From positions 124,001 through 188,000 of the forward strand of contig JAUNUJ010000004.1 in assembly GCA_030538235.1 (NCBI GenBank): a stretch of DNA of 64,000 nucleotides, read 5' to 3'. The translations under genes and the position numbers were made by a program. Numbering within the stretch: position 1 is the first letter of the stretch; every line of letters starts with the position of its first letter. Below, in pieces: positions 39,458 through 48,719 of the stretch. A model generated the notes under the pieces. It saw only the letters and a list, made by a program, of their open reading frames with translations. It was not told the origin of the DNA and searched no databases. Origin of the DNA: Alcaligenaceae bacterium. GTDB lineage: Bacteria; Pseudomonadota; Gammaproteobacteria; Burkholderiales; Burkholderiaceae_B.

Positions 39458-40144
39458 CTACTTGATACTCAAATGAATAGAACCGACATTAGTGATGGTG
39501 CCTTCTAAGCTGTCACCACTAACAACCGGACCAACACCTTCAGGCGTACCAGTTAAGATCACATCGCCCGGCTCTAGGTGGTAAAATTTGGATAGGTGTT
39601 CTAGAATTTCAGGCACATTCCAAATAAGCAAATCAATGGTTGAGTCTTGCTTAGTCTCACCGTTAACAGTTAATTTAATTTGAGAGTTTTCAACAAGTGC
39701 AGGGTCTAGCTGTACAACCTCACTAATCACAGCGGATTGTTCGAAGTCTTTACCCAAGTCCCAAGGTCTATTGGTTTCACGAGCCTTAAGCTGTAGGTCA
39801 CGACGGGTCATATCTAAACCACAAGCAAAGCCATAGACATACTCCCAAGCCTTGTCACGCTCAATATTGACGCCCTCTTTACCAATCACAATCACTAACT
39901 CCATTTCGTAGTGGTAGTTTGCGGTGGATAAAGGATAATCAATCGCGCTACCGCTAGGCACATAGGTGCTAGGGTGCTTTAAGAAGTAAAATGGCTCATT
40001 GATCGACTTATCAACAGAGACGCCCATTTCCGCAGCATGCGCGTGGTAGTTACGACCCACACAGAAAATACGGTGGATAGGAATCTTAACGTCGCTGTCT
40101 TTGACCGTTAGAGATGGGCTAATTCTTTCTTTAAAAATAGTCAT
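39458..40144 (-). CDS. nagK: fumarylpyruvate hydrolase (FAH family)
   Basis: Cleaves fumarylpyruvate to fumarate and pyruvate, the last step of the gentisate pathway. 228 residues, the length of NagK-type enzymes. Motifs: IFCVGRNYHAHAAEMG, the metal ligands in HYEMELVIVIGKEG and FACGLDMTRRDLQLKARE, then RPWDLGKDFEQSAVI and LEPGDVILTGTPEGVGPVVSGD. The neighbours (gentisate dioxygenase, maleylpyruvate isomerase) make this specificity likely. Confidence 0.9.
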   Translation of the reverse strand: MTIFKERISPSLTVKDSDVKIPIHRIFCVGRNYHAHAAEMGVSVDKSINEPFYFLKHPSTYVPSGSAIDYPLSTANYHYEMELVIVIGKEGVNIERDKAWEYVYGFACGLDMTRRDLQLKARETNRPWDLGKDFEQSAVISEVVQLDPALVENSQIKLTVNGETKQDSTIDLLIWNVPEILEHLSKFYHLEPGDVILTGTPEGVGPVVSGDSLEGTITNVGSIHLSIK

Positions 40145-40170
40145 TAATTTAATCCTTTTGATTTGAATTC

Positions 40171-41202
40171 TTAGTAAACACCTAAGTAATTGTGCAATGG
40201 CATTTCATCAGCAAAAATCAGATATGCTGCGCTATCGCCGGTATTTTTGAAGGTAATTTTTTCGTAACCCGGTGCTGACAGGGTGTCTTTTTCAGTCCAT
40301 TCAACTTGCTCGTCATCGGCAATTTTCATGCTGCCCTGACCTTCGATCACGTGGAAAATACGACCTGAGGTTTGTTGAGGCAAGCACACCTCAGCATTTG
40401 GATTAATGCGTACCGCACCAAAACCAATCGTCGGGAAGACGCTGGCACCGGTTTCCGGATTGATATAACGAACTAAGGCATAGTCATGACCGGCGTATTG
40501 CTGAGCTAATTTATCCAGACTTTCTTTGGTGCGAACCCAAGGGTAGCGCAACTGAGGGGTCTTAAGATTCTTAGTAACACCCTCCATATCCGGCACAATA
40601 CCGGCGGCACTGTACTCACTATCCGAAGCGTCATTGTCACGGTGTAGGGTTTGTGACGCGCCTTCGATAGCCCAAGAGGTCTCTAGATAATAAATTAGCG
40701 GTAAGTCTAAAACATCCAACCAAATAATCGGTGTACCGCCCGCATGCGTGTGCTCGTGCCACTGACCGCACGGCGTTAAAATCAAGTCACCACGCTCCAT
40801 ACGACAAGGCTCACCATCAACAATCGTGGTAGCGCCCTCACCCTCGACGATGATACGCACCGCATTTGGCGTGTGTTTGTGATTGGGTGCGGTTTCACCC
40901 GGGAGAATCAACTGCATCCCCATATAGATGCTTGGGGTCGCTTGCATATTTTCCAGACCATGGCCGGGGCATGCTAAGACCAAGACACGGCGTTCAGCTT
41001 TTTCCATCGGTGTTAATTCACCGGCACGCATTAAGAGAGGACGAATCTCATCGTAGCGCCATAGCGTGTTCTCAGTATGACGAGTCGGTTTACCATGAGG
41101 TAGCACCGCACGCATATTGGGCCATAATGGCACTAAGTTATTTTGCTTAAGACTATCGCGATAGTCCTGAGGTAACTCATCTAATGTCCCTAATTGACTC
41201 AT
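40171..41202 (-). CDS. gentisate 1,2-dioxygenase
   Basis: Opens gentisate to maleylpyruvate with an Fe(II) centre. 343 residues with two cupin domains. The N-terminal cupin has metal ligands in ETAPNHKHTPNAVRIIVEG and CGQWHEHTHAGG; the C-terminal cupin is seen around RIFHVIEGQGSMKI but has lost a clear His set, as in known bicupin gentisate dioxygenases. It lies 12 bases after the hydroxylase gene. Confidence 0.93.
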   Translation of the reverse strand: MSQLGTLDELPQDYRDSLKQNNLVPLWPNMRAVLPHGKPTRHTENTLWRYDEIRPLLMRAGELTPMEKAERRVLVLACPGHGLENMQATPSIYMGMQLILPGETAPNHKHTPNAVRIIVEGEGATTIVDGEPCRMERGDLILTPCGQWHEHTHAGGTPIIWLDVLDLPLIYYLETSWAIEGASQTLHRDNDASDSEYSAAGIVPDMEGVTKNLKTPQLRYPWVRTKESLDKLAQQYAGHDYALVRYINPETGASVFPTIGFGAVRINPNAEVCLPQQTSGRIFHVIEGQGSMKIADDEQVEWTEKDTLSAPGYEKITFKNTGDSAAYLIFADEMPLHNYLGVY

Positions 41203-41214
41203 CTCATTTTCTCC

Positions 41215-42429
41215 CTATTTTAATTGCCATTCTTGTGGCTGCTTTAAACTATTATTAAGATCCCAGCTATAAAGCCAGCTAACAGCATCGTAAAATTCTT
41301 CTTGCTTGCGATGTGGCCAAAGACTGTTTCTAACCTGTCTCTCAATGCCTTTGGCATGGTAAATACGGCCCATTTCACGAGTGCTCCAAACCACACGGGC
41401 TGTGCGAGGAATGCGTAGTGATTCGTATAAAGCAAAAGCTTCTTTAAAGTTAAAGTTTTTGTCACGAACAGCTTCAGCTAAAGTCACCGCATCCTCAAGT
41501 GCCATACACGCACCTTGGGCCATATACTGCATCATTGGGTGAGCCGCATCACCGAGGATTTGTACGCGATCGCTACCCCACTTTTCTATCGGTTCACGAT
41601 CAGCAGTCGCCCAACGCATCCAAGACGTTGGCAAATCAAGCAACTGCGCAGGCACCTCATGAATACCCTGGAAGTAAGATAAAACCTCCTCACGTGAACC
41701 CTCTCTGACACCCCACTCTTCCTGTTCACGGCTATGGAACGTCACGACTAAGTTGTATTCCTTACCGCCACGTAAGGGGTAATGAACTAAGTGACAATGT
41801 GGGCCAGCCCATAAGAACGGCGCATTAACACGCAGTTCTTCAGGCATTCTCTCTTGTGGAACCACCGCACGATAAACTACGTGACCAGTTACTCGAGCCG
41901 GATCACCAATCAACTTCTGACGAACTACCGAACGCACACCATCGGCACCGATTAAAATGTCACCGCTAAACTCACGCTTATCGCTGGTCATTACCTTGAC
42001 ACCATCAGCTGTTTCTTCATAATCAACTATTTCAGTTGATGGATGGAAAGACACATTCGTTTTATTTTCAAGATTTTCTAATAAAGAACCATGTATATCA
42101 GCACGGTGAATAACACCATACGGATTACCAAAACGCTCACGAAAACGCTCGCCCGTATCAAATTTAACTAATGTCTTAGCGTCTACCGCATCTTTCATAA
42201 TGATGTGATCGGTATAAACAGCTCTGCCTCGAGCTGACTCACCCGCACCTAAGGCATCAAGTGCTGCAAAAGCATTAGGGCCTAATTGAATGCCGGCACC
42301 GATTTCCCTAAACTCAGGGGCTCTTTCGATTAAATCGATGTCCAGACCCAATTCAGCCAGAGCCAAGGCAGCGGCTAAACCACCAATACCGCCTCCGGCA
42401 ACGATGACTTTTTGTTTATTGTTATTCAA
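41215..42429 (-). CDS. 3-hydroxybenzoate 6-monooxygenase (FAD)
   Basis: 404-residue flavoprotein hydroxylase predicted to make gentisate from 3-hydroxybenzoate. FAD motifs: VIVAGGGIGGLAAALALAELGLDIDLIE at the N-terminus, GADGVRSVVRQ in the middle and ILGDAAHPMMQYMAQGACMALEDA near residue 295. The related salicylate 1-hydroxylases have the same fold, but the downstream gentisate ring cleavage favours 3-hydroxybenzoate 6-hydroxylation. It is the second gene of the catabolic operon. Confidence 0.85.
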   Translation of the reverse strand: MNNNKQKVIVAGGGIGGLAAALALAELGLDIDLIERAPEFREIGAGIQLGPNAFAALDALGAGESARGRAVYTDHIIMKDAVDAKTLVKFDTGERFRERFGNPYGVIHRADIHGSLLENLENKTNVSFHPSTEIVDYEETADGVKVMTSDKREFSGDILIGADGVRSVVRQKLIGDPARVTGHVVYRAVVPQERMPEELRVNAPFLWAGPHCHLVHYPLRGGKEYNLVVTFHSREQEEWGVREGSREEVLSYFQGIHEVPAQLLDLPTSWMRWATADREPIEKWGSDRVQILGDAAHPMMQYMAQGACMALEDAVTLAEAVRDKNFNFKEAFALYESLRIPRTARVVWSTREMGRIYHAKGIERQVRNSLWPHRKQEEFYDAVSWLYSWDLNNSLKQPQEWQLK

Positions 42430-42481
42430 GTCCTTCTCCTTTTATATACTGATAGTAAATTCTTTAAGATGATGAGATGTA

Positions 42482-43117
42482 TTAGACAAAGTCAGGCTGT
42501 TGAGTTGGTGCTGCTTTCTTAAAGGCTTCTAATTCTGTGCAATAGTCAAAGACCTTTTTACATAAAACAAACTCAGCCAAGTCACAACCCATACGATGGG
42601 CGTTAGCGTATTGAGGAACTAAACAGACATCAGCTAGGCTGACACGATCACCAAAACAGAAAGTACCGGTATAGCTTTTTTCTAATTGTCGCTCAATGGC
42701 AGTAAATCCCTGGCTAATCCAGTGTTGATACCAACGATTCTTTTGCTCTTCGCTAACCTTAAGTTCTTGCGTCAAGTACTTCAGCACTTTCATGTTATTA
42801 ATCGGGTGCATATCTGTGGCAAAGATATAACAAAAAGACAAGACCCTAGCTTTTTCTTCACTATCTTGAGGTAGTAATTTTGGTTCAGGGTATTTTTCAT
42901 CAAGGTACTGCAAAATGGCCATGGACTGGGTCAGACGAAAACCATTATCCTCTAAAACCGGCACGCCCATCATGGGATTAACAGCGGTAAAGGCGTCTTG
43001 ACTTTGCTCCCCTATACGGATATTTAATGGTAGATAGTCATAATCCAGTCCCTTTAGTGCCAAAGCAATGCGCACTCGGTAAGATGTAGAACTGTTAAAG
43101 AAACTATGTAGTTGCAT
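42482..43117 (-). CDS. nagL: maleylpyruvate isomerase (zeta-class GST)
   Basis: Glutathione-dependent isomerase turning maleylpyruvate into fumarylpyruvate. 211 residues from MQLHSFFNSSTSYRVRIALALKG, chosen because GGAG precedes 43117 and the frame to 43144 adds a non-homologous extension. The active-site SSTSYRVRIAL (Ser-Ser-x-Ser) and the GST motif near LSVADVCL-like SLADVCLVPQYANAHR fit the zeta class. First gene of the operon, behind a LysR-type operator. Confidence 0.9.
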   Translation of the reverse strand: MQLHSFFNSSTSYRVRIALALKGLDYDYLPLNIRIGEQSQDAFTAVNPMMGVPVLEDNGFRLTQSMAILQYLDEKYPEPKLLPQDSEEKARVLSFCYIFATDMHPINNMKVLKYLTQELKVSEEQKNRWYQHWISQGFTAIERQLEKSYTGTFCFGDRVSLADVCLVPQYANAHRMGCDLAEFVLCKKVFDYCTELEAFKKAAPTQQPDFV

Positions 43118-43128
43118 TCGATAACTCC

Positions 43129-43149
43129 AATATTTGTTGATCAAATATT
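43129..43149. promoter_or_regulatory. palindromic operator for the LysR regulator
   Basis: A perfect inverted repeat, AATATTTG and CAAATATT around TTGAT, lies between the divergent nagL and LysR genes, 11 bases upstream of the nagL ATG. It fits the T-N11-A rule of LysR-type binding sites. Its position over the nagL ribosome site may also allow repression. Confidence 0.65.
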
Positions 43150-43179
43150 AGACCTGCATAGGGATTTTTAACAGTGATT

Positions 43180-43200
43180 TGTTATCATAGTGATATAACA
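43180..43200. promoter_or_regulatory. second candidate LysR-type site
   Basis: TGTTAT and ATAACA enclose nine bases, 51 bases centre-to-centre from the first palindrome. It may be the regulator's recognition site, with 43129-43149 as the activation site, or the reverse. Confidence 0.4.
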
Positions 43201-43224
43201 AAACTGCATAGCACAATCTCACCT

Positions 43225-44157
43225 ATGAACATCTTCAAAAATCTCAAGTTTCAACATCTGCAACTCTTGGTCTACTTGGATGAGACAGGCAGCTTGACCA
43301 AAGCCTCTGAACGTCTGCATATTACCCAGCCCGCATTATCCCGTTGGCTCAGCGAAATTGAAGCAGAAAGTGGTACCGTGCTTTTTGAACGTACTGGCAA
43401 AGGCATGAAAGCAACACCCGCCGGCATGATCTTTATCGAATATGCACATCGCATTTTAAAGAACCTGGAACGCGTCGAAGAGGACTTACACGCACTTAAA
43501 GTCGGTTCATCACGAACCTTTAGAGTCGGCATCACTCCCGCCTGTGCGCCTACCCTGATTCCGTTAACCGTCACCTTATTTCAGCAATTACAGCCTAATG
43601 TCAAATTAGTCGTCAAAGAAGAGTTAATGCAAGACCTGGTGCCGCAATTGCATACTGATAAATTAGATATTGTGGTGGGTCGCTTAGATAACTATTCCCC
43701 TGATTCATTAACCATGAGTGAGGTAATTTATGAAGATCATGTAAAGATTTTCGGCCGCTATGATCACCCGCTTGCCGGACAAAAAAATGTGCCATGGACC
43801 GCTCTTAAAGAATACCCGTGGATTATCTGGCCTAAGGAAACCCCTATACGTAAGCAATTAGATAGATTACTGACCATCGCAGGTATCACCACCATTGATT
43901 ATTACATTCAATCAAATTCATTTTTTATGAATCTAAACTTAATGCAAAGCGGTGATTACATCTCAGCGGGCTCTGAATCGGCGGTGCAATCTTTAGCTAA
44001 AACCAATTTGCTCAGTATCATACAGATGGAAAAACTTAAAACTATCCATCCCGGCTCTATTGGCATGATCTATTTAGTCGATCAGCTGAATACCTACTTA
44101 ATGCAGGATTTTGTTGACTGCTTACACCGAGCGGCGAAGTTATTGAATTTTAGCTAA
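43225..44157 (+). CDS. LysR-family regulator of the gentisate cluster
   Basis: 310 residues from MNIFKNLKFQHL. The winged helix-turn-helix (1-65) reads LVYLDETGSLTKASERLHITQPALSRWLSEIEAESG. The periplasmic-binding-like effector domain runs from about 90 to the end. The frame is open from GTG 43174, but family N-termini support 43225. It is transcribed divergently from the catabolic operon and probably activates it in response to an aromatic acid. Confidence 0.9.
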   Translation: MNIFKNLKFQHLQLLVYLDETGSLTKASERLHITQPALSRWLSEIEAESGTVLFERTGKGMKATPAGMIFIEYAHRILKNLERVEEDLHALKVGSSRTFRVGITPACAPTLIPLTVTLFQQLQPNVKLVVKEELMQDLVPQLHTDKLDIVVGRLDNYSPDSLTMSEVIYEDHVKIFGRYDHPLAGQKNVPWTALKEYPWIIWPKETPIRKQLDRLLTIAGITTIDYYIQSNSFFMNLNLMQSGDYISAGSESAVQSLAKTNLLSIIQMEKLKTIHPGSIGMIYLVDQLNTYLMQDFVDCLHRAAKLLNFS

Positions 44158-44227
44158 CACCTAACGTGACAAAAGCCGAATAACTGTCAAGATTTTTCAT
44201 ATAAAAGCTAAAACCGTAATAAATTGA

Positions 44228-44260
44228 CATGAGGATAGCCCATCCATCAGCATCCTCATG
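44228..44260. repeat. inverted repeat between LysR and response regulator genes
   Basis: CATGAGGAT (44228-44236) and ATCCTCATG (44252-44260) are perfect arms around 15 bases. There is no U-tract, so it may be a regulator site of the two-component genes or a weak terminator. Confidence 0.5.
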
Positions 44261-44406
44261 CACTGATAGAGAGATATTGTTATTATTGAGTATTTCCTAA
44301 CGCATTGTTAATAGATGTACAAGAACTTCATACTGACACCTAAAGATCGAGTAACGATTTACAGATTGACAAGCGGCATCAATTCTTCACATTTATGAGG
44401 GTCATA

Positions 44407-45102
44407 ATGATCAAACTAATTGCACCCGTGCTGCTAGTTGAAGATGATTATTGTATGCAAGACCGTTTGCGGGCTATTTTATTAGACATTGGCTATCAGG
44501 CCGATGAGCTTGTTTTTAAAGACTCCATCAGGGAGACTCGAAACGATGTCGATTTTTATAAAATTGCCTTGGCACTTATCGACTTAGGCTTACCCGACGG
44601 TAATGGCATTGAAATTATCGAATCCTTGAGTGCAGCACGCCCTGATATTCCGATTCTGGTTATTTCTGCTTGGAGCACCGAACAAATGATTATCAACGCC
44701 TTACAAGCCGGTGCAAATGGCTATATTCTAAAAGAGCGCGATGATATCGAATTAAAGGTATCAATCCGAAGCATCTTAAGAGGTGGCGCACCGATCGACC
44801 CCTTTATTGCCCGTCACATTTTGAATAAGATCCCTTTGACAAAAATCGAAGCCGAGGTCACGACAGACCAAGATGCACTTAAGGAGCAAGTCGATAGCCA
44901 TACACAAGAAATCCATTTGACTGAGCGAGAATTCCAGATTCTTAACTTGGTTGCTTCAGGTTTAAGTAATCAAGAAATTGCCGATCATATTTTCTTATCT
45001 CGGCATACTGTCGAAACGCATATTCGACACGTGTACCGCAAACTCGCTGTCACTAATCGCACCAAGGCCATTAATGTCGCCCGTGAAATTGGTTTAATTT
45101 AA
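44407..45102 (+). CDS. NarL-type response regulator
   Basis: 231 residues from MIKLIAPVLLVEDDY; GAGGG lies five bases before this ATG, so it is preferred over 44395. The receiver domain has LLVEDD, phosphoacceptor Asp in ALIDLGLPDGNG near residue 60, SAWST and KERDD in place of the usual K-P. The C-terminal LuxR domain has LTEREFQILNLVASGLSNQEIADHIFLSRHTVETHIRHVYRKL. The kinase follows 18 bases downstream. Targets unknown; the upstream gentisate cluster is one candidate. Confidence 0.9.
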   Translation: MIKLIAPVLLVEDDYCMQDRLRAILLDIGYQADELVFKDSIRETRNDVDFYKIALALIDLGLPDGNGIEIIESLSAARPDIPILVISAWSTEQMIINALQAGANGYILKERDDIELKVSIRSILRGGAPIDPFIARHILNKIPLTKIEAEVTTDQDALKEQVDSHTQEIHLTEREFQILNLVASGLSNQEIADHIFLSRHTVETHIRHVYRKLAVTNRTKAINVAREIGLI

Positions 45103-45120
45103 GGTATTAAGGCCGGGATA

Positions 45121-47061
45121 ATGCGAGTCGGAACAACTAATTTTCGTCTTTTCGGTGCCATAGCATGGTGTTTATGTTTACTCTGCCTGCTTTTGCCACA
45201 GATGGCCTCAGCGCATGTGACCGGTCAAACCGTACTTAGTGGTTATACGGCTAACCATCATCCACCTTTATGCACAATAGATATTGACACGGTCTACAGC
45301 ACCCAATCTGCTGTCGACTCGCCGGATCAGTTGGCGGAAGTAAATTGGCAAGCGGTGACATTACCAGATGTGTGGACTAAGCGTTGGCCAGACTTTAGCG
45401 GTGTTGTCTGGTACCGACTCGACTGGGAGGCTGACTGCTCAAAAAGCCCGAACTTTGAACCGCTAGCCATTCTCGTCAAATCAATGAATATGGCTGCTAA
45501 GATTTGGTCAAATAATGCCCTATTGTGGTCAGATCCTCACCTAATAGAGCCAATCAGTCGTAGCTGGAACTCACCACGCTTTCTTGCTTTACCGGAGAGC
45601 ACGTTTAAACCGTCGGGTATTAATCATCTCTATGTCAGACTGACGGGTAATGCCTTGACCTCTCCGGGATTAGGTGTTGTCGAGATAGGCACGATTCATG
45701 ATATTAGTTTTAAATATAAACTTGCCGCTTGGAACCAACGGACGATTTTCTATTTAAATATCATTATTTCTGTTACCCTAGGCTTGCTCTGTGCTTGCAT
45801 CTGGTTTTTTCGTCGCCAAGAAGCGGCTTACGGTTGGTATGTTCTCGCCTCAATTTGCTGGGTGGCATTTATTTCCAATACACTAGTAACCGAGACAGCG
45901 CCTTTTTCAGATACTTTAAGTCTGACAAAATACTATATTGCTTTCTTTGTCGCCTATATCTATAGCTTCTGCATATTTACTTGGCGATTTTTAGGTAAAA
46001 AACACCCGCGATTTGAAAAAATCTACTTGTTACTTAGCGTAGTATTAAGTGCCTCACTCTGGCTAACTCCTGAAGCATTTGCAAAAAATACCATCTTGAT
46101 TGCTTTTTACGGGGCTATTTTTACATTTATTATTAACAGCCTGTTTGTATCCTATCAAAGCTTCAGGACACGCCAACTTGAACTGTGGTTGCTTGGAATC
46201 ACCTTAATTACTTGTCTCATTCTAAGTATGATTTCAACCATCTCTATCATTCAATCACTGGGCAATGCCTCTGTTGTGTTAGCCTATACTGCCTTAGTAT
46301 TTGCGATTTTTTTAACGATCGTCTTAGCTCTAAGATTAACCCAAAGTTTGCAAAAGATTGAAAATTTCAACGAGGAACTTAACCTAAAAATACTTGAAGC
46401 CGAACAAGCTTTAGAGACAACTCTAACCAACCGCCATCAATTAACAATTAAAAACAATCAACTTAAAGAGCGCCTCAATCTTGCTCAGGAATTACACGAT
46501 GGTCTAGGCAGCTCTCTTGTCAGAGCCATGGTTGAAGTGTCCCATGCTCAGGAAAATCTGAACAATAAACGTACATTGTCCATTTTGAGCCTACTTCGTA
46601 ATGACTTAAGGCAAATTATTGACAGTTTTTCTGAGAGTCACTTACAGCTGCCACAGAACCCCATCTACTGGTTGGCTCCTTTGCGCAACCGATTTATTCA
46701 AATTTTTGATGATCTCGGCATCAAGTTGCAATGGGAAGTGGACGAAAAGTGGTGCACACCACCTAGTTCAATCCTATGCCTGACGCTTTACCGAGTGGCC
46801 GAAGAAGCCCTCACCAATGTCATCAAACATAGTCAAGCCAGTGAAGTCTTGTTTACCTGCCGAGTTAAGGACTACGGCATTGAACTCACAATCAGTGACA
46901 ATGGCGTGGGTTTTAATACGGTGGATATCGAACGCAGCGGTATTGGCGTTGGCATGCAAAGTATGCGTGAACGGGTTAGACGCTTGGCGGGTGTATTACA
47001 AATAGATTCAGAACCGGGGAAAACCACTCTCACTGTGCGCGTACCTAATGCAAACAAATAA
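45121..47061 (+). CDS. 7TM sensor histidine kinase (HisKA_3 type)
   Basis: 646 residues. Signal peptide/first helix (1-32, ending ASAH), a periplasmic jelly-roll-like domain (about 45-205, WYRLDWEADC), seven membrane segments (about 210-405), a coiled coil (410-450), the HisKA_3 phosphoacceptor in AQELHDGLGSSLVRAM (His near 459) and an ATPase domain with ALTNVIKHSQASEV and SDNGVGFN. The layout matches 7TMR-DISM kinases that sense extracytoplasmic ligands. Cognate regulator immediately upstream. Confidence 0.87.
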   Translation: MRVGTTNFRLFGAIAWCLCLLCLLLPQMASAHVTGQTVLSGYTANHHPPLCTIDIDTVYSTQSAVDSPDQLAEVNWQAVTLPDVWTKRWPDFSGVVWYRLDWEADCSKSPNFEPLAILVKSMNMAAKIWSNNALLWSDPHLIEPISRSWNSPRFLALPESTFKPSGINHLYVRLTGNALTSPGLGVVEIGTIHDISFKYKLAAWNQRTIFYLNIIISVTLGLLCACIWFFRRQEAAYGWYVLASICWVAFISNTLVTETAPFSDTLSLTKYYIAFFVAYIYSFCIFTWRFLGKKHPRFEKIYLLLSVVLSASLWLTPEAFAKNTILIAFYGAIFTFIINSLFVSYQSFRTRQLELWLLGITLITCLILSMISTISIIQSLGNASVVLAYTALVFAIFLTIVLALRLTQSLQKIENFNEELNLKILEAEQALETTLTNRHQLTIKNNQLKERLNLAQELHDGLGSSLVRAMVEVSHAQENLNNKRTLSILSLLRNDLRQIIDSFSESHLQLPQNPIYWLAPLRNRFIQIFDDLGIKLQWEVDEKWCTPPSSILCLTLYRVAEEALTNVIKHSQASEVLFTCRVKDYGIELTISDNGVGFNTVDIERSGIGVGMQSMRERVRRLAGVLQIDSEPGKTTLTVRVPNANK

Positions 47062-47173
47062 TAGAAAACATAGTAATTAGATGCAAATAAGACACACTTT
47101 AAGCTGATATCGATTTATTTCTTAAATTTTTGTTAATACGATTGCTTATGCAGTCATTAAATAGTAAAGTAGG

Positions 47174-47253
47174 TTGCGGGGCTGACTATTTCTGATTGCC
47201 TATGTTCATGTGAAAACGTGGGTTTCCAGAATCCCCCAAAGTCAGCCCCGCAA
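47174..47253. repeat. 80-base inverted-repeat element
   Basis: TTGCGGGGCTGAC (47174-47186) and GTCAGCCCCGCAA (47241-47253) are perfect 13-base arms. The 54-base interior holds a smaller GGG/CCC hairpin. The GC-rich arms stand out from the AT-rich surroundings. It could be a terminator, a small RNA or a miniature repeat element. Confidence 0.6.
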
Positions 47254-47283
47254 AATCTTCAAGCATAATCTTCAATATAGTGG

Positions 47284-47331
47284 CTTAATCACTACTTCTT
47301 AATTACTACTTCTTAATCACCACTTAATAAC
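47284..47331. repeat. 14-base tandem repeats
   Basis: The unit CTTCTTAATTACTA occurs at 47295-47308 and, with two changes, at 47309-47322, flanked by partial copies on both sides. Confidence 0.6.
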
Positions 47332-47794
47332 TGCATGCGTACCTCAATAGAGCTTGTACCTAGATAGGGCTTTAATAACTATCAACTGCTTGGTACTCAT
47401 CATCTAGTATTTCAATACTTATTTACTCTTCTTACTATAATATTAACCTAGTTTAAGCACAAAGTGAGTAATTTATTACTTACATAGTAATAAATGTATT
47501 ACTAATCTGCTGATTTAGATAATTGATGTATTTATGTCACCTAAATACTCGGTTTGAGACCTAAAGGCAAAACTTATAGATAGGTAGCTAAGATATAAAA
47601 ATCAGCTTGTTGAAACTCTCTTGCTCAGAGCGAATACTGAGATTTCGCCAAAATACGTATAAGCAAAAATACATGCATAATCATAGCGGAGTATGAAGTA
47701 ATTGAACATCACTAGAAATAGTGAAACTGTCAATTTTCCATAGTTTGTGGTTAATTGAAATTAAGGCTGAACAGATCGTGCCTTGCATCACACT

Positions 47795-48589
47795 CTAAAG
47801 GATTTTATAGTCTCGCATGCTCTGACACACCATAAAGACTGATAAATATAGAACGTCAACAGCATGCAGGCTAGAGAGCATTTGCAGTTTTGTTTCTACA
47901 TCATTGTTCATGCCTGTAGCGACTAAGTAAGCAAAGTTAGCCCAAGAGGAATTGGATACTGTCTGGAAGAAAAACTCGCGTACATTACAGCGTGTTAATT
48001 GCTTCTTCACTTCAAATGACCACAAGCGAATGGAGCTATCGTTACCATGGCGTACGCAATCTCTAACGATAGGGTCCCAATGTTTATCTAGTGGTTCTAA
48101 TGCCACGACATCAGGGTGCAGCCAACGATTACCACCTGAACCATAGCTATTTTTTGATTTCTTCTCATCTATGCGTTGGCAATAAAGCTTTAACTCAGTA
48201 CTGAGAAATTCAATCAATAATGGGTATAACTCATACTCCTGAAAGGACTGTGGCTTAATAAAGGAGGTCTCTTCCCCAGTAGCTATATCTTGAGTCTCAT
48301 CAGTTGTAACTTCTATCAAACTATCGTCAGAGTAATCAGATGCTTGTGGATTATCATCCCAATAATAGAGTCTTGGCCTCGGTTGATCTTGCGTCACAAC
48401 ATTAGGGCAGCGCTGCTTGGCTGCTGCAGTACGCTCTCCTCCAATTTCAGCTGATAGTTGAAAAATTAAATCATCTAGCGTCGCATATCTAGGATTAGTT
48501 CTTTTTTCAGCTATTTCCTGTGGATATCGCTTAACAAACTCGTGAGCTAACTCTCTAGCTGTGAATTTCTTACCTGGATTATCTCGCAA
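47795..48589 (-). CDS. HrgA/COG2958-like protein, probably truncated
   Basis: 264 residues from a TTG; an in-frame TAG lies six codons upstream, so the usual first residues (a short helix before NPGKKFTARELA) seem cut. An N-terminal winged-helix-like part (1-80) is followed by an acidic linker and a C-terminal part with LWSFEVKKQLTRCNVREFFFQTVSNSSWANFAYLVA, which I recognise from the HrgA-type family found beside restriction systems. The family normally continues after the LHGVGV-like segment (here LHAVDVLYL), but this frame ends within about 20 residues in unrelated sequence. It is probably a decaying gene. Confidence 0.5.
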   Translation of the reverse strand: MRDNPGKKFTARELAHEFVKRYPQEIAEKRTNPRYATLDDLIFQLSAEIGGERTAAAKQRCPNVVTQDQPRPRLYYWDDNPQASDYSDDSLIEVTTDETQDIATGEETSFIKPQSFQEYELYPLLIEFLSTELKLYCQRIDEKKSKNSYGSGGNRWLHPDVVALEPLDKHWDPIVRDCVRHGNDSSIRLWSFEVKKQLTRCNVREFFFQTVSNSSWANFAYLVATGMNNDVETKLQMLSSLHAVDVLYLSVFMVCQSMRDYKIL

Positions 48590-48662
48590 TGTGTCGATAA
48601 TCTATAGAGCGACAATTAACTTGACTGGCGCATTGACTCATCACAAACCTTTAATTGCAGAT

Positions 48663-48701
48663 ATCAGCCTTAATCAACTCTTTATATTGACTAAGGCTGA
48701 T
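48663..48701 (-). terminator. possible terminator after the small secreted-protein gene
   Basis: ATCAGCCTTA (48663-48672) and TAAGGCTGAT (48692-48701) are perfect ten-base arms around 19 bases, 18 bases past the stop codon at 48720. No U-tract follows, so function is uncertain. Confidence 0.45.
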
Positions 48702-48719
48702 ACTGATACCAACATTAAA

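Larger units (their letters stand above)
47062..47794. other. 733-base gene-free, AT-rich boundary region
   Basis: No convincing reading frame was found. It marks the transition from core-type genes to the accessory island and contains the long hairpin at 47174-47253 and the short tandem repeats at 47284-47331, listed separately. Confidence 0.6.

Noticed and set aside
47284-47331. The tandem repeats as a CRISPR array
   Set aside because: Units are 14 bases, directly adjacent and without spacers; no cas genes are present in the window.
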